NCBI GenBank assembly: GCA_010015605.1
Contig: ML975277.1
Location: 123,899 to 187,898 of the forward strand
Source: Decorospora gaudefroyi
Lineage: Eukaryota; Ascomycota; Dothideomycetes; Pleosporales; Pleosporaceae
Reading direction: 5' to 3'
DNA length: 64,000 nucleotides
Shown: positions 32,716 to 45,945 of the stretch, one piece after another
How positions within the stretch are numbered: the first letter of the stretch is position 1
Layout of the letters: every line of letters begins with the position of its first letter
Position numbers and translations under genes: made by a program
The notes under the pieces: model-generated
Told to the model about the DNA's origin: nothing
The model's database searches: none
Seen by the model: the letters and a program-made list of their open reading frames with translations, nothing else

Positions 32716-34862
32716 CTACAACTGCTTCGAAAATTGCTTGTCAGCCTCGGTAACAAACCCAGGCTTCTCATGAGAATCGTTGTGAACAGAGCTATCTGGG
32801 CTCTGAGGTTCCACGACACCGTCGGTTTCATGATCTGCCCTCCAGAAGTCCCTTTTACCGCTGGCGAGTCTCTGCATCCATGGAGGGCGGATGCCTCCGG
32901 GAATGCGCCAAGTCCAATGCTCTTTCTCGTCCTTGTTGGGTGGCACAATCTTGCCGACAGAGACCTTCTCCATGATAAAGACGAGCATATTGATCAGGAT
33001 GTAGCTACAGAGGCCGGCAAGCAGACCGTAGGCAATCGAGTATGTAAATGGCATGACCGCAATGGTGAGGAAAGCCGGGATAGAGTCACCCATGTAGCGC
33101 CAGTTGATGTCCTTAGCGGACGTGGCCATGAGAGAGCCAACAATGACCAGCGTACACCCAGTGGCCCATGGAGGAATCGAGGCGAAAATCGGCGCGAAGA
33201 AGATGGAAATGAAGAAACAAAGACCAGTGAACATGGCGGTCAGACCAGTCTTGCCCCCCTCGGAAATACCAGCACCGGATTCGATGAACGCTGTGACTGG
33301 TGGTACGCCCATGAGCGAGCCGATTGAGATACCAAGGGCGTCAACCGAGTAAGCGATAGAAGAATTCTCAAAGTCCTGGGTGCGCTCATCGATGACACCA
33401 CAGAAGCGAGCCATGGAGTATAAAGTACCGGTGGCTACAAAGATTAGCGTACGGATCAGCGTGGCTGGACAATGAGGAACCTACTGTCAAGAATATCAAC
33501 GTAGAGAAAGGTAATGAAAGCAAGTCCAAATTGCCCGCCGTATTCGGAGACGTTCCATTCCTGCACGGCCAGTATCTTGGAAATCGGGTGAAAAGTAACA
33601 ACTTGCTTGAAGAAATCGAAAGCTGAGTTGCCGCTCTCCGTCCGGGGGAAGTAGGAAACACTGGTGTCGCGGGGCCAGGAGATAATAGACACAAGCAAAA
33701 TGCCAATGATAATCGCACCCTTGACGCGGTACAGCATCAACATAACGGTGAGGATACCGCCGCAGAATATACCGATCCACATAGTCGGGTTCCTCATCTT
33801 GACACCCCCTGGACAGACTCCATTCTCATCTTGCAATGAGGGGATGCAACCTGCAAGTTCCAGAGGAGTGTCTTTGGCGCCAGTGACCAGACCGATACCC
33901 GCGCTATATGCTAGGCCGATGATTGTTAGGTATAAACCAATCCCGACTCCGGTGGCCAACTTTATGCTAGCTGGAATGGCCCTATAGAGATCATCAGTAC
34001 AAATTGCTTGAACGATCATGAACAACATAGCTGTCTTGAGCCAATGGTTGAAAGTCCAAGGTCTACAAGTGTGCACATGGCACCGGTACATGGTAGCAGC
34101 ACGATCCAAGAAAAGAACAAACTTACCGTGCCAACCATTGTCGAAGACCAATCAGGGTTAGAAACACGAAGACAAAGCCCTCCACAAATACGGCAGTGAG
34201 TGCAACCCCATATGGGACCATGCCTGAAAAGCAATCAGCGAAGTTCCATGAAACCACTCTGGCGCCAGCTAGCCTACCCATTTGGGAAGCCACATGGCTA
34301 AAATGCCAAAAAGGGTACAGTGTATGTATGACTGACCAGATCCATGAAAACCGACGACAGTATAAGCAAAGTAGGCGTTCAACCCCATTCCAGGGGCCAC
34401 GGCAATGGGCAGATTGGCGAACAAGCCCATGCAGAAAGATGTCAAGGCGGAAATGGCAGCTGTCGCAGTAACCAGATCTCGTTTAACTTCCAGGACACAC
34501 AAATCGTATTGCGGATCGTTGTTACACACAGGGTCTGACTCAAGCCCTGGGCAAACGCATGTACCCCCAGAGTCAGACACAATGGATGCTGTACATAGTC
34601 AGTATTGTTTCATCTACGAAGTCATACGGTCCATACCGTTCACGGAGATAATGTAGGCCATGGCAAAGAAAGTGGCAAGCCCAGCCCGAAGCTCGGTAAA
34701 GAAGAAGCTACCTTTGCGCTCCTTGAGCTGTGGAATTGTTAGCACAATATCCAACTATCGAATTGAGCATATACGTACGTGACCGGATCCATCGAGGCGG
34801 AAGTACTTTCCGACCATGGAGCGCGCAATGGCGGCATTGGCCTTGTGGATGAGGCTTGCCAT
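32716..34862 (-). CDS. azgA: Adenine/guanine/hypoxanthine permease AzgA (NCS2/AZG-like), 579 aa, six exons
   Basis: Exons 34862-34779, 34727-34637, 34588-34337, 34223-34127, 33981-33485 and 33434-32716 close at 1740 nt. The third donor is GTCAGT at 34336; this choice gives HGSGMVPYGVALTAVFVEGF across the junction. Landmarks of the AzgA family: MVGKYFRLDGSG at the N-terminus, ELRAGLATFFAMAYIISVNA, NLPIAVAPGMGLNAYFAYTV (helix with the conserved substrate-site residues), DILDTTGTLYSMA, and a late hydrophobic block with FASIPPWATGCTLVIVGSLM. About 12-14 membrane segments are expected. AzgA imports purines by proton symport at the plasma membrane and is typically induced by uric acid and nitrogen control; I did not find a clear UaY site upstream. 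Intron 4 is the longest (145 nt). Confidence 0.93.
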
Positions 34863-37625
34863 GGTGCAAAATTTTCGGCGATATCGAAACAAAATCGAAG
34901 TTTGTCCACTGCGAAGGTGCAATTGAGGTGAAAGTGTCGGCCCTAGCTGCGGAGCGACCTAAGTCAAGCTCTGCTCGGCATGGCGGAAGGCGAAGCGAGC
35001 TTTATAAGACGAGGTAAATGGGTATCACAGGGCCTGGAATGGTGTAAGAGAATCCAGCATCATCCCCCACCAAAAAGATAAGGGCAAGCGGCGAGATGCA
35101 ACCCTGGCGCCGTTTGAACTCGCCCCAAGGACCAATGACCCATATCAGGACGATCAACCTTTGCTCTTCTTGGACTAGGTGTACGGCCCACGCGAGCCCA
35201 CATTGCAGCAAGCTAGGATGTCTCGGCGTGCTGCGTGCGATGAAAGTAAAAGCCGGCCGGTCGCTTCCTGTCCGAAGTCTGGGGAACTGGGAACAGGAAC
35301 GCAGATGTGAGTTGTCCTGCTGCAGCTCGCCTGTTGCGACGCACCCATCCCCACCACCTACACATGCTTTTTTTCCTGGGCAGCCATCGGCAACCTACGC
35401 TGCATTGGTCGTCAATGGGATTCGGAGGTCCCCGGATAGCGCGCGCTGCGATGACATGTGGAATTCGCCTCTTCTATCTTCAGCGAATCTCTGTTATCAT
35501 GGCTTCGTGCTTGCCTCGGGAACACGAGCAATGCATCCGAGCGAGGGCGACGATTTGCAAATGGAATCTCGTCAAAATTTCGGGGCCACCCAGAAGGAGG
35601 TTAACAGTCTGAAATAGGGTGGAGACGGTGATTAGACGGTTGACGGACACTCGCCTAGTCGCGTTAATGAAATTTGATAGCACCAAGTGGGGATCAACGG
35701 CACCAGCCGGTTCACTCTGCATCAGCAGTATATACTATACATATTACACAGTACATCCGCAGTCGTCCTTCCTTGCGCAATACTAGGTATACCTGCAATC
35801 GTCCGATGTCATGCTGGTTACACCCATTTCATTGTTTTGTTTTTCAGGGCGCACCAACCTGAACCTGACAGCTAGGATATGGATATGATCTATTCCTCAA
35901 GGAGCTCCTCAAAGTGCATGCAACACGCGATATCAATGTGGCGACGTCTACGAGAAAGAATCTGCCTCACGATGTATTTACCACAGGTTATCGCTTCCAA
36001 CAGCAAACGACAGAGCTGCAAGAGAAGTATTAAACGTTAAGTAGGTTACTTTTAACAGTCTGCCTCACTGTATAGCTTCTCTATATTTTCCTGTTATTTT
36101 TTCAAACTCGTTGGAGCGGAGTTTTTATTACCATAGTGTTGTGGGTGATTGCAAGTTTACACTGAGTTGAAAACAAGCAATTCCCTTCTTGGCACAACTG
36201 CTCAATGAGTTTAGAAAATTACTAACTTATTACCTTGTTGAACCTAGGTAGAAGAGGCGGTAAGTAAGAGCACATGGTCTTTCCGTCATGCGCTTCTCGC
36301 CTCTAGATCTCGTCTGGATCCAGCGACTCGGGGTTACACAACGCGACTACGCCCTGGTACATCACACTGCAACGGAATCTCACGGACATCCGAGACTAAT
36401 GGCGCGTCCTCTGGTCCTCTTTATCTCCACATGTGTCTTCAATGCGCCCGTTAGGTCATGTTTCAAGGCCATCCAGAGCCTAGGTAATGCAGAGTCCCAT
36501 CTACATATCCGCGTCGCCATTATGCCGAGTCTTTTTGTATATATCGAATACTTTGAAGGCCAGTTCGGGTTGAGCGTGGCCCAGATCGGCTTCCACTCAA
36601 TGCGCGACTGGCCGTTACTTCGAAACAGGCGGTACCAACGATGTGTGGGCGCTGTCACTATTCGCGAGGTTTCTTTTCAAACGGACCTTTGTTGTGAGAC
36701 CAGCCTCACCCGATATTGGACCAAAGGACATTCGACGACTTCTGAGATTTCTTTGGGTCTGGTCATCTCTTCTCGGTAACTCGAAAAGCCACGAATGCCA
36801 TTTAGCAGACAAAACGCACCTCTGACTGACGAGTGGTGGATACCTTTTGGGATATTATAACACCCGTGACTGGATAAGAATAGTACCAAGGGGCTGCTGG
36901 CAATGGACGATAGATGATATCGCCAGTCCGTACGGGTGTTGAACGTGGTCTTTTGCGCAACTTCGAAAATAACGATGAATTTGCGCATTAAGCGTCATAC
37001 GTAGTCTGACGTGTGGGGCCAAGGCGCAAACATTCGGTCCGAATCAGGAATGGAGGCATGTGGCATGGGAATGGGAAGGCACGAAAGATGAGCATGTGTC
37101 ATGGAGTACATCTCCAAGTCCACCTTCTACTTTTGCCATATAATCTCACACAATTCTTCGAACTTGACCAATAGAAATATATATTTGCTGTGTCAAACTT
37201 TCCAAGTAGCGAAGACACTGGACCTATTTGCTCGCAAACACGTGACTTGGTACTTACGACGGTACGCTACACGTCAGAGGCGGAGCCAGAGCGGTTCTCC
37301 CTGAGGCTAGAAGCTCTCATTATTGGGACTCGACGCTAGAATCAGTAAAGTTAACAGCTCTTAGTCCCCCCCCCCCCCCCCAAGCTATACTGGTGGATAC
37401 AGAGTGCGGTTTTCGGTGTTGCAGCCACGCCCGCGGGCAGCCACAGCTGAGCCTCCTCGCATCTGACCATGACGTAGCCCGATCTTGTAAACCCTGCGTG
37501 CCCTGCTTGTCGCGTGCAGGTCCCCTGGCGACACAGCTGTTGAACCGACGATAGAGCGTCATTGTCCGCTTCGTATCCTCTGGTTTTGATGTTGTAATCC
37601 CACACAGCTGGACATCGCATCAGCC
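34863..37625. other. Long intergenic region, 2.8 kb, no gene seen
   Basis: It lies between the divergent starts of azgA and the calcium uniporter gene. There is AT-rich sequence around 35990-36240, an ACCTAGGTA word at 36242, and a C-run of 16 at 37366-37381. The longer frames (35096-35617, 36288-36779) show no domain and have random-looking composition. Confidence 0.55.
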
Positions 37626-39289
37626 ATGAGGCAAAGACTTCTGGCCTCGCTTCGCGGCGTCCCCAAAAGCCCATGCGCGCCATGTGTACCACGCTTCTCT
37701 CACAGGCCCAGTATATTACTACAGCATGGCACACCGCTGCAGCTCCGAGCTTACGCACAAAAGCCGAAACATCTGCAGAGCGATGCTGAGAAGTACGGCG
37801 ACTTCAGCAACTCGAACGCCAGGCCAGCGGCGGAACTCAACGAGAATATCACACAAGAGGAGAAGGATGACTTCGCAAGGAGGCTGCGAGAAGACAAGGG
37901 CAAACAAATACGGTCACCATGGCACCGGGAAGGAAGCGACAAGCCGCCTGTCGCGCGGCAGAGGAGCGCTGGAGCAATGACGAAGGGTACGTTTTGTGAA
38001 TAGCCATTTCAAAATACATGACTAATACTATGCAGGCAAACTTCTTACCACGCCCTCTCGTATGCTCAAGATGATCCTCCCGCTTACGACGAGCGATACG
38101 AACACCGACCGCAAAGATCTGGAGCCATTGGCCCTCCTCGTACACCCACAGCAACCCATCTCCTACCTTGAGCGTCTCATACAAGCCGAACTGCCCACCC
38201 TCAAAGACAAGGAGGGGCGTGAGCGTCAGCCAAATGTGTATTTCCGCGCCGAGGACTCAATGCAACGTGACGGAGAGTCGGAGAAGGCGGAGAAAACCCC
38301 GGTCAGCAGCGACAGCGAAAGTCTGAACGACCAAGAAGGTGAACAAGACTTTGACCGGGTCGACGAAATCCGCATTGATGGGAAGACACAAAAAACGGGG
38401 AAGCTAAACAGCCAAGACAGGAAGACGCCGGAACAGGCAGACGAGCTGCGAGGAGGCCCTGGAAAAGGAGGCGTTGAATCATATTCAGGACAAGGGCAGG
38501 AAGCACCTGTAGACAAGCAGGCCGAGCGGAAGTTCGTGCGCTGGTCGTCGTCGACGGAGATAGGGGATTTTATACGCGATGCAGCACGAGGGCAAGAGTT
38601 TGCTATTGAAATCGAGGGAGCGCCAGAGGAGATCCGCGTTGGTGTGCCCAGCTTCAATGAGAGGACCTACTACCTACGAATGCGTCTGCGCAAAACGGCA
38701 AAGAAGCTCAGCGAGATGGCCGAAATCAAGAAGCTGTGCGACGACCTGGCACAGAAAGCGGCAAAGAATGTCGCACGGGCTGGATTCGCTGGTATTGTTG
38801 CTTGGTGGGTCGTCGTCTACTACCTCACTTTCCAGACTGAGCTGGGCTGGGATGTCATGGAACCCGTTACGGTAAGCTCCCCGCCGCCATGGCTCCACAT
38901 GTCTTGCCTCTAACCCTGCATAGTACCTGGTCGGTTTATCCACGCTTATTGGTGGTTATGTATGGTTCTTGTACCACAACCGCGAAGTCAGCTATCGCTC
39001 TGCTATGAACTTCACCGTGTCCCGCCGACAGCAGAAGCTTTACCAACATCATGACTTTGACCTGCGTAAATGGGAGGTCTTGATTGAAGATGGGAATGCT
39101 CTGCGCAAGGAGATCAAGGCTATCGCAAACGAGTACGATGTTGAGTGGGACGAGCTGCAAGAGGAGAAGGACGAGAAGGTTGCGAAAGCACTCAAAAAGG
39201 ATAGGCAGAGGAAGAAGGACGACAAGAAGGATAAGGACAAGGATGACGAGGATGAGCCGGCGACAGATGGGGATGTGAAGGAGAAGTGA
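37626..39289 (+). CDS. mcu: Mitochondrial calcium uniporter pore subunit (MCU), 520 aa, three exons
   Basis: Exons 37626-37986, 38036-38871 and 38924-39289 join in frame (1563 nt). The first 45 residues are Arg-rich without acidic residues (MRQRLLASLRGVPKS), as in a mitochondrial presequence. A polar, charged stretch (about 175-285) precedes the conserved helical part. Two membrane segments, about 368-385 and 400-416, flank the signature WDVMEP at 392-397, the selectivity-filter motif of MCU (Asp393, Glu396). Intron 2 falls just after it. A C-terminal coiled and highly charged Lys/Asp tail follows. MCU forms the calcium pore in the inner membrane; fungi generally lack EMRE and some carry MICU-like regulators (family knowledge). 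All key residues are present. Confidence 0.94.
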
Positions 39290-40602
39290 GAGGTAGTCAT
39301 GCTTTGCAGCATCCCAGTGATCCTGTGGCTTTCATTTGAGCGAGGCGTTACCGGGCATTTAGTTTTCGGTAGGTATAGCATGGTGTACATAGCCGAGCGT
39401 GCCGCCGTATTGATTGGCAAGTACATGGACAGTGGTCATTCAATACAGGTCAATTTGGCCCTGATTACATTGAACGAGTCGCGAATTCCGGAGAGCACCC
39501 CGCTATACACATCTAACGATGCAGGTAATTATTACTCAGCGACATGCGACATGCGACCGGGGGCCAAGCCAGCGGTCAGTAACTTGGTACACTCATGCAC
39601 GATTGCCGACCGCCGTACAACTGGCAGCGCAGGATGCAAGTAATCGGTATGCTCAACGGTCACAACGGTCTGGGTGTGCCTACTGTCTCGCGCGTCTAGT
39701 CGTGATAGGGTTACGATAACGGTCTCGAGCTCGTAAAACAACTTGGCTGCAAAACGCATAGATGGTTCCATGTTATACATAGTAGCAGAAGGCAGCTCTG
39801 CGTGATCGAGAACAACAAGAGCAGAGTCGGTTGCTGGAGTGGGTCTGTGCATGATGTTGGAGGCGGGTCCTCGTTAGCATATCCACATCTATTTATATCG
39901 CATCGCGTAGGGATGTAATGTCGCCAGTTCTTAAAGCGACAAACAACAATTTGGTTGAAAGTCTGGGGATCGTGGATGGAAATGGTCGGGTCATGAGGAT
40001 CTTTCTGTCTGTCTGCCACTCGCGGCAATGTCGGAGATTCGCGCTATAACTGGGATTGAGATTGCGCCTGGCGAGTCTCTCTCGGTCTGTGGTGGTGGTC
40101 TGAGGATAGCGGCCCATGTGCTTTACTTAGCCGCCGACCTCTTGTCGACTCGCAGGGTTGCTGCAGATGGTCCTTGGCGCTGGCTGCAGGAGGAATCGCC
40201 CATTCGCTGGACAAGGAAAAGTCAAGCCTCATGCCTTCATCCTCGATACTGCATCCGGTCTAGACCCATCACTCGCTCTCAAACCCTCATGTCTGGGATC
40301 ACCACCACTCGTGCTGGGCGTCGAATTGGCCAGCGACGCACCCGTCCGTCCTCACACTACCTCGACCGACACACAGCATGAGCCAGGATCCTTGCGCACA
40401 GCTGTGTCCGAGGTGACAAGGTGACAAGGTGACAAACATCCGGGTTGTGCAGCAACGAGGCCGCCAGTTGGCTTCGCTCGTACCACTCACTGGAGCCGCT
40501 GAGGGATTCGGCGCGGCACATCCAGCCAGCTCTAACGCCTCTCGTAGGAGAAAGCCAGAGGGAGAAGCTTTGAGGCTTGAAAGCAGTAGGTAGTCGGTAG
40601 TC
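39290..40602. other. Intergenic region with a three-copy GGTGACAA tandem
   Basis: 1313 bp between same-strand genes. No gene seen. Three perfect GGTGACAA octamers lie at 40412-40435, about 170 bp before the next start codon. Confidence 0.6.
40412..40435 (+). repeat. GGTGACAA tandem, three copies
   Basis: Three exact head-to-tail octamers with no spacer. They lie in the presumed promoter of the proline-rich gene starting at 40603 and could be a clustered regulatory site. Confidence 0.85.
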
Positions 40603-43600
40603 ATGGCTGAACACCTGCATGCCTACCATCCCGCGCCCGCGCCGTCGTCTCCCAGACTACCTCCGCCACCTCCTTCACCGCACCCCGCCCATCTCCAGGC
40701 ACCGCAGATATCCCCCAGGCGCTTCGCTGTGCAACCTCCGCTCCTCAACACCACCCTCACCCCGCCCCATCACCAACCGCCCTCGTACCTGCATGGCTCG
40801 CTACCCACACCCGCGACCGCGTCGTCTTTAAGTCTGCCCTTCACGCCCTCGCCCACACCCTCGACGTATGCACCGTCTCCGGTCGCCGCTGCTTCTCCCA
40901 TGGCGATGAGGGGCTCCGCTTCGGCCGTGCCATACAATCCGCAACAATGGTCGCGGGGTGGCAATGTTGGTGGCCAGCATATGCAGCACAGCCAGACGTC
41001 GGTGCCTACACGGATGCAGGATCTAACGGGAATGGAAGGTACATATCGTTCTTTTTCTCTCGTCGAATTCCATGTCAGATGGTCAAGACTACATACCACT
41101 TCTTTTCTGCTTGTGTATCGCATGGAACGCAGTATGGTGTTGAAGCCGCCCATGGCACAACACAGGCCAACCTCACTGATCTTCTCCGGCATCTACGCGG
41201 CATGAACACTATGTGATGCTAATTATACTAGCGTCGATGCCCTCACCACCTCCTCCCTACTCGCCAACTCAGAATCCGAACATTTCGCAGTCACTCAGCA
41301 CAAGCACCAACTCCTCGCCTCAGCTATCTGGCAACGCGTTCCCTCACCCCCCACCCCCACCTCCACCGACGAGCAACCCATCCTCTGCACGACCAACATC
41401 AGGGTACCATAGTCGGCCTGGGTCTATGATCGTACCGTCAAGCGCAACGAGTGTTACCTCGAATGCACAGTTCCCACCTCCACCAGCGAGGAATGGACCG
41501 GGTCGATCAGCGTCACGCGACAAACTGGCTTCCAAGTTCAGTCTCGCGTCGTTCAGGAACCGCAACAACGAGCATAGTACGCCACCCAGCGCCATCGATT
41601 CGCTTCACATCAGCACCTCGGATGCTATTCAACGGGCCCCACCTTCTCCCGGGCTAGTCGCGCAGCGGGCAAATTCAAAGTAGGCTATTCATTTCGGCAG
41701 GAAAGCAGCGCTAACATGGTCGCAGTTACATGGCGAATGCATTGGCGGAGCGGCGGTATAGCCCCGATAACCAGTCACCTATAAGACCTCCCAACTCTCG
41801 AAGGGCGGCATCTGCCGGAGTACCTGGTTACGAGACCCGAACGCCTATTGACGAGTCTCCAATCGTTTCGTCGGGGGGTTGGAGTCGCAATGTGCCGTTA
41901 CCTCCGCCTCCACCGGGCCCTCCACCGAGTAGTTCAAGGTCGCAGAGTATGGGACCTGGAGCAGAACCGACACCGGGACGGGGGCCGACCCACCCCTCTG
42001 CGCCCCCCACAAGAAGACCGGGTCAAACTTCGCTAACGCCTATTCCACCGACGCCCATGGGATGGCAGGACGAGCCGTCTAATGTGCGATCAAGATCTCC
42101 TGCTGCACATGGCTTACATATCGACACAAGTCCTCATGCCGTCCGTCCATTCGAGCAAGCTGCACCAGCGTCGGAGAGCGGGAGCGTTTCAATCTCATCT
42201 GGGCCGACCACGACCACATCAGGTTCCAGCAATACTCTCTATCGCACCCCGCATAAACGCGAGCCAAGTGCTCGTGGCATTCGCGAAAGAAGAAGCGAGA
42301 GCCGTGCCGCTCGGGAACGACGCGTCGAGCCAAGCAACAACCCATGGGCGCAAGATCTCGAAGCAGAGTCAGCGAAGCCTGCCAATCTCGACTTAGGGTC
42401 CCCTGAAGGTGGTCTCACTCGCCGCGGTGCTGTGACGAAGGGCACCCCGAGGAGTAGCGGAGCTCTCCGATCACCAAGAAGTGGACATCTCTTCGATGAT
42501 CCTGGATCAGCAAACTCCACACCTCGAATGGTTACGCACCAGGCGGCCGGTTCTGTAGCCGTCCCAACACCACCTTTCTCGCCAGGTATGGACTATCTCA
42601 GTCGTTCAGCCCAGAAAGCTCCAGTCCCGCTCCCTTCAAAAGCGCTACCTACTCCACCGCTGCGTCTTTATGGTGATGAGAACGCATCAGACCTGACTCG
42701 TCAACCAGAGACTACGAATGCTTCGAACTTGCAAACGCCGAATCCATCGCATACCGGAGCACAAGACTCGACGGTGACCACGCCAAGACCAATAGACGCT
42801 CATGCTTTCGCCCGTGCATGTATGGAGCGACACCAAAAGTTCATTGAAAGAGAAATGGCTGCCGAAACGGACCAAGATCGGCTGGAGTTGTTTGCGGAGT
42901 TCATCGTTACTGAATCTCGCCTTCGTCGTGATCGTTATTGTGGTGCTTTTGACGCGATGGCAGGAGACATCATGGATCTGACAAGAGATCTGTGGCGCTC
43001 TTACGGCAAATCTGGACGCCGATCAGCTACCCCAAACACTCAGAGTGGCCCTGCAGGAGCCAGCAGCAGGAGGTCGCAGGGCTCCATGGCGGGTGGGTCT
43101 CCTGACACACGCTTTTCCAATTCGGTTCCTACAACTGCTGCCAGCCCTGCATCGTCTATCGGCAACTACACACCACATACCGAGCCCGCATCTCCTTCTA
43201 GCGCATCGAGCCAGAAAGCGCGCGACGTGTCATGGGCCAACAATTATCACCCTTCGCTCTCGCCCATTCCCAGTATGGCCATGAGCACTGTACCAGACGA
43301 ACAAGACTCACGAGGTCGATCAGCAAGTCGCTGGTGGGAGAGCGATGGTGGATCCTCAGGGGTTGGCGGTGGCAGGCGGCTGGAGCGCAGCAAACGAGAG
43401 TCGAAGTACATGAGTCTGCCAAAGGAGGCCCGTGAGAATTTACAATGGTCAGGTGAGGATCAAAGCACACCAAGACAGCGAGGCGAATCCAGTAGTCGTC
43501 CTGCATACGGGCCGAACGACTATCCTCCGGAAAAAGTTGGCTTCCACGAGGAGACACTCCAACCGGCCCCTCAGCAGTCTTACAGTCACTATTCTCGATC

Positions 43601-44903
43601 TGCGACTGCGACCCCGGATCCGCACAAACTAGACGTCTCAAGGCTTGTGACACTTCCGCCGTCTTATCCACGACATCATCCTGCAGTCAATAATAATCAT
43701 CCTGACTTGGCCACCATTCGGAGCAGCCTGCGAGCGCTATCCGACCTCGAGGAAGTGAAGGACACGAAAGCTAAGTTCAAAGCGAAGATTGAGACTCGAA
43801 AGGAGCAAGAAAACGTGTCGCTGTCGGACCGAAGGGCACAACTACGGTACAACATCCAGGACAATGTGCGAAATGGAGTCATGTCTTTTGCAGAAGCTGC
43901 GAAGGCGGAGTCAGATTTCGAAGGGCGTGAGCATCAAAGAGCTCAGGATGTGGTTCAATGGGTGTTCGACAGCTTCCAGGCAGAAGTCGCCAATCCCTTG
44001 CACGCTATGTTCTGTGAGCGCATTACAAAAGCTACAGCATCGATGGAACATCTCAAGGGACGCTTGTCCAGCGAGGCGCAAGAGCCGAATCCTAATCAGA
44101 CACAAGAGGAAGGCGACGAGAAGCCAGAGCTTTTGGAAATGCTCACACTGCACAAGTGGCTGTTCGAGGCACGAGAGCAACTGCACAAGGAAATGTTCGA
44201 CCTAGAAGATGAGCGCAACGATCTCTACAGAGACATCATCGTCTTACCCTACGTTCAGGCGAAGAATGACCAGAAGGTCAAGGAGGCCACAACCTTCTTC
44301 CAGCGCGATGGGCAGGATCGCAAGGTTACCTTCGAGAAGGAGATTCTCAAGCGCTACGAAGACCTCATGAACGTAATCGAGCAGAATGTGACCCGTGGTG
44401 TCGAAGCCCAGTTGTCGGCTTTCTGGGACATCGCGCCTGGGCTACTTGAAATCGTGCAACAAGTTCCCCAGCGACTCCAGGGCTTTGAGGTCCTCGTCCC
44501 CCCACAGGAGTACGAGGAGACGCCTGCGTACCACGACTATCCGCTACAGTATCTCTACACTCTCCTCGCGCATGCTGGTCGCTCCGCATACCAGTTCATC
44601 GAATCGCAAATCAACCTACTGTGTCTGTTACATGAAGTCAAAACCGGTGTGATGACGGCAGGATCGCGACTCCTCGAAACGCAGAGGCTATTGGAAGGCG
44701 AGGATTTGGCAGGAGTAAACCAAGAGATGAAGGCGATCCGAGCAGACGAGGAACGACGACTGACAGACGACCTGAAGGAGAAGGTTGGTCTAGTGGAGAG
44801 CCAGTGGAACGAGGCCCTCGGTCAGGGTCTAGAAAACTGTAAAGCACGTGTAGAAGAGCACCTCACGGAGCAAGGTGGCTGGGATGACACTTTGCGGGAG
44901 TAG
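40603..44903 (+). CDS. Large proline-rich protein with helical C-terminus, 1353 aa, three exons
   Basis: Exons 40603-41038, 41232-41679 and 41726-44903 join in frame (4062 nt); intron 1 is unusually long (193 nt) and ends in TATACTAG. The first 740 residues are dominated by Pro, Ser and His with several polyproline runs (PPPPPPP type), typical of SH3 or profilin-binding linkers. Inside lies one short globular, helical island at about 420-490 (HAFARACMERHQKFIERE, LFAEFIVTESRLRRDRY). The C-terminal 420 residues are strongly helical and charged (DLATIRSSLRALSDLEEVKD, then EMFDLEDERNDLYRDIIVL), ending in LTEQGGWDDTLRE. I do not recognise a family. The layout suggests a cytoskeletal or trafficking scaffold; this is inference from composition only. 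Confidence 0.8.
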
Positions 44904-45945
44904 ATGGAGTTTTTGGAACATTTGCATCTTTCGCACTTTCGCACCGCTCTGATACCCGTTTGACACATCTGTTTGGGCACCTTTTGGATCCAAAATGTTG
45001 TTTGTTAGTTGTTTCAATATAACATGGGTGCGCCTTGTGGGCGCGATTGCTCTTGTCTTCAAAGCCCGTTGTTCATATGTCGTGCACTGTGCATCGTACT
45101 ACGAGATGCGCGTTACCCCATACCACATGGGCGGCCATCTGAGATTTCCGTCTACACAGTAAGTGTACACACCGTATCGCGAAACAGCCCAAGGCCAAAG
45201 AGGTGGTGTTCTCGTACTGGTGAGCTACTTACTCGCGTATCTAACATGTGATAAGAGGGAGGAGAGTGTATCCTATGGCTGCATGACAGTTGCGCTGGCC
45301 TGTATGGAACAGGGGCCAACAAAAGCGTCACGCTAGTTTCACCTTCCACGGTTTGATGTCGCTGCATCTTTGTCTTTCTCCCCATTGCCATTGTTCGCCG
45401 TTCCGCAGGGCGCTTTCCTTCACCGCCTTGGCTGCGCTGTCCCAAGCGGGCTAGCGTGCAGCGCGGGCCACCCAAAAAAACGCCGCACACACCTGCTCAT
45501 AAAGACTGACGAACTCGCAGTGTCCTCCACCCCAAACGCTTACCCACCCCAGCTACACTCACAGCTCCCCCAGCCCCGGTTCCTAGCGAACCGCTCATAC
45601 CAGAAAAAGAAACAACAAAAAAATCCAGAAAACGAACAGAAAAGACCGTCCGGACGACCCCGCCAACTCCTCGTCTCCCCACTGTCGCTTGCACCCGACA
45701 GACACCTTTTACTCCGCACTCACCTTTTTCGCGAGAAGAAAGAAGTCGCGCGTCGGCCTTGCCAGTGCCCTTGGACCGATATACCGCCTCTGCTACCCCG
45801 CACCTGCTCTGTTGCAACTTGTTAGGAGGTCACGGTGAGTGCCCAAACTTTTTTGGCGAAGCGAGCGCACCTGCGCGTCTCAGTCGTGCGCCTGCCCGAA
45901 ATATGCAGACGTCGGAAACTGACACGGGCCACGCAGATATACAAC
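44904..45945. promoter_or_regulatory. Promoter and 5' UTR region of PAB1
   Basis: 1042 bp between the proline-rich gene and the PAB1 ATG. The right half is pyrimidine-rich, as in highly expressed fungal genes, and it ends in a likely 5' UTR intron (45835-45936). Confidence 0.6.
45835..45936 (+). other. Probable 5' UTR intron of PAB1
   Basis: The donor is CACG|GTGAGT, a branch-like AAACTGACAC lies about 20 nt before the acceptor CACGCAG, and the PAB1 ATG is 9 nt beyond it. The frame is open through it, so an N-terminally extended reading is possible, but that 37-residue extension is Arg-rich and unlike the known family. Confidence 0.6.

Noticed and set aside
34332..34337. Alternative donor GTCATA (34332) for azgA exon 3
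   Set aside because: It breaks the reading frame; GTCAGT at 34336 keeps the frame and gives the family-like HGSGMVPYG junction.
35096..36779. Two plus-strand frames of 173 and 163 codons upstream of the uniporter gene
   Set aside because: No motif, no splice partners and random-looking amino-acid use.
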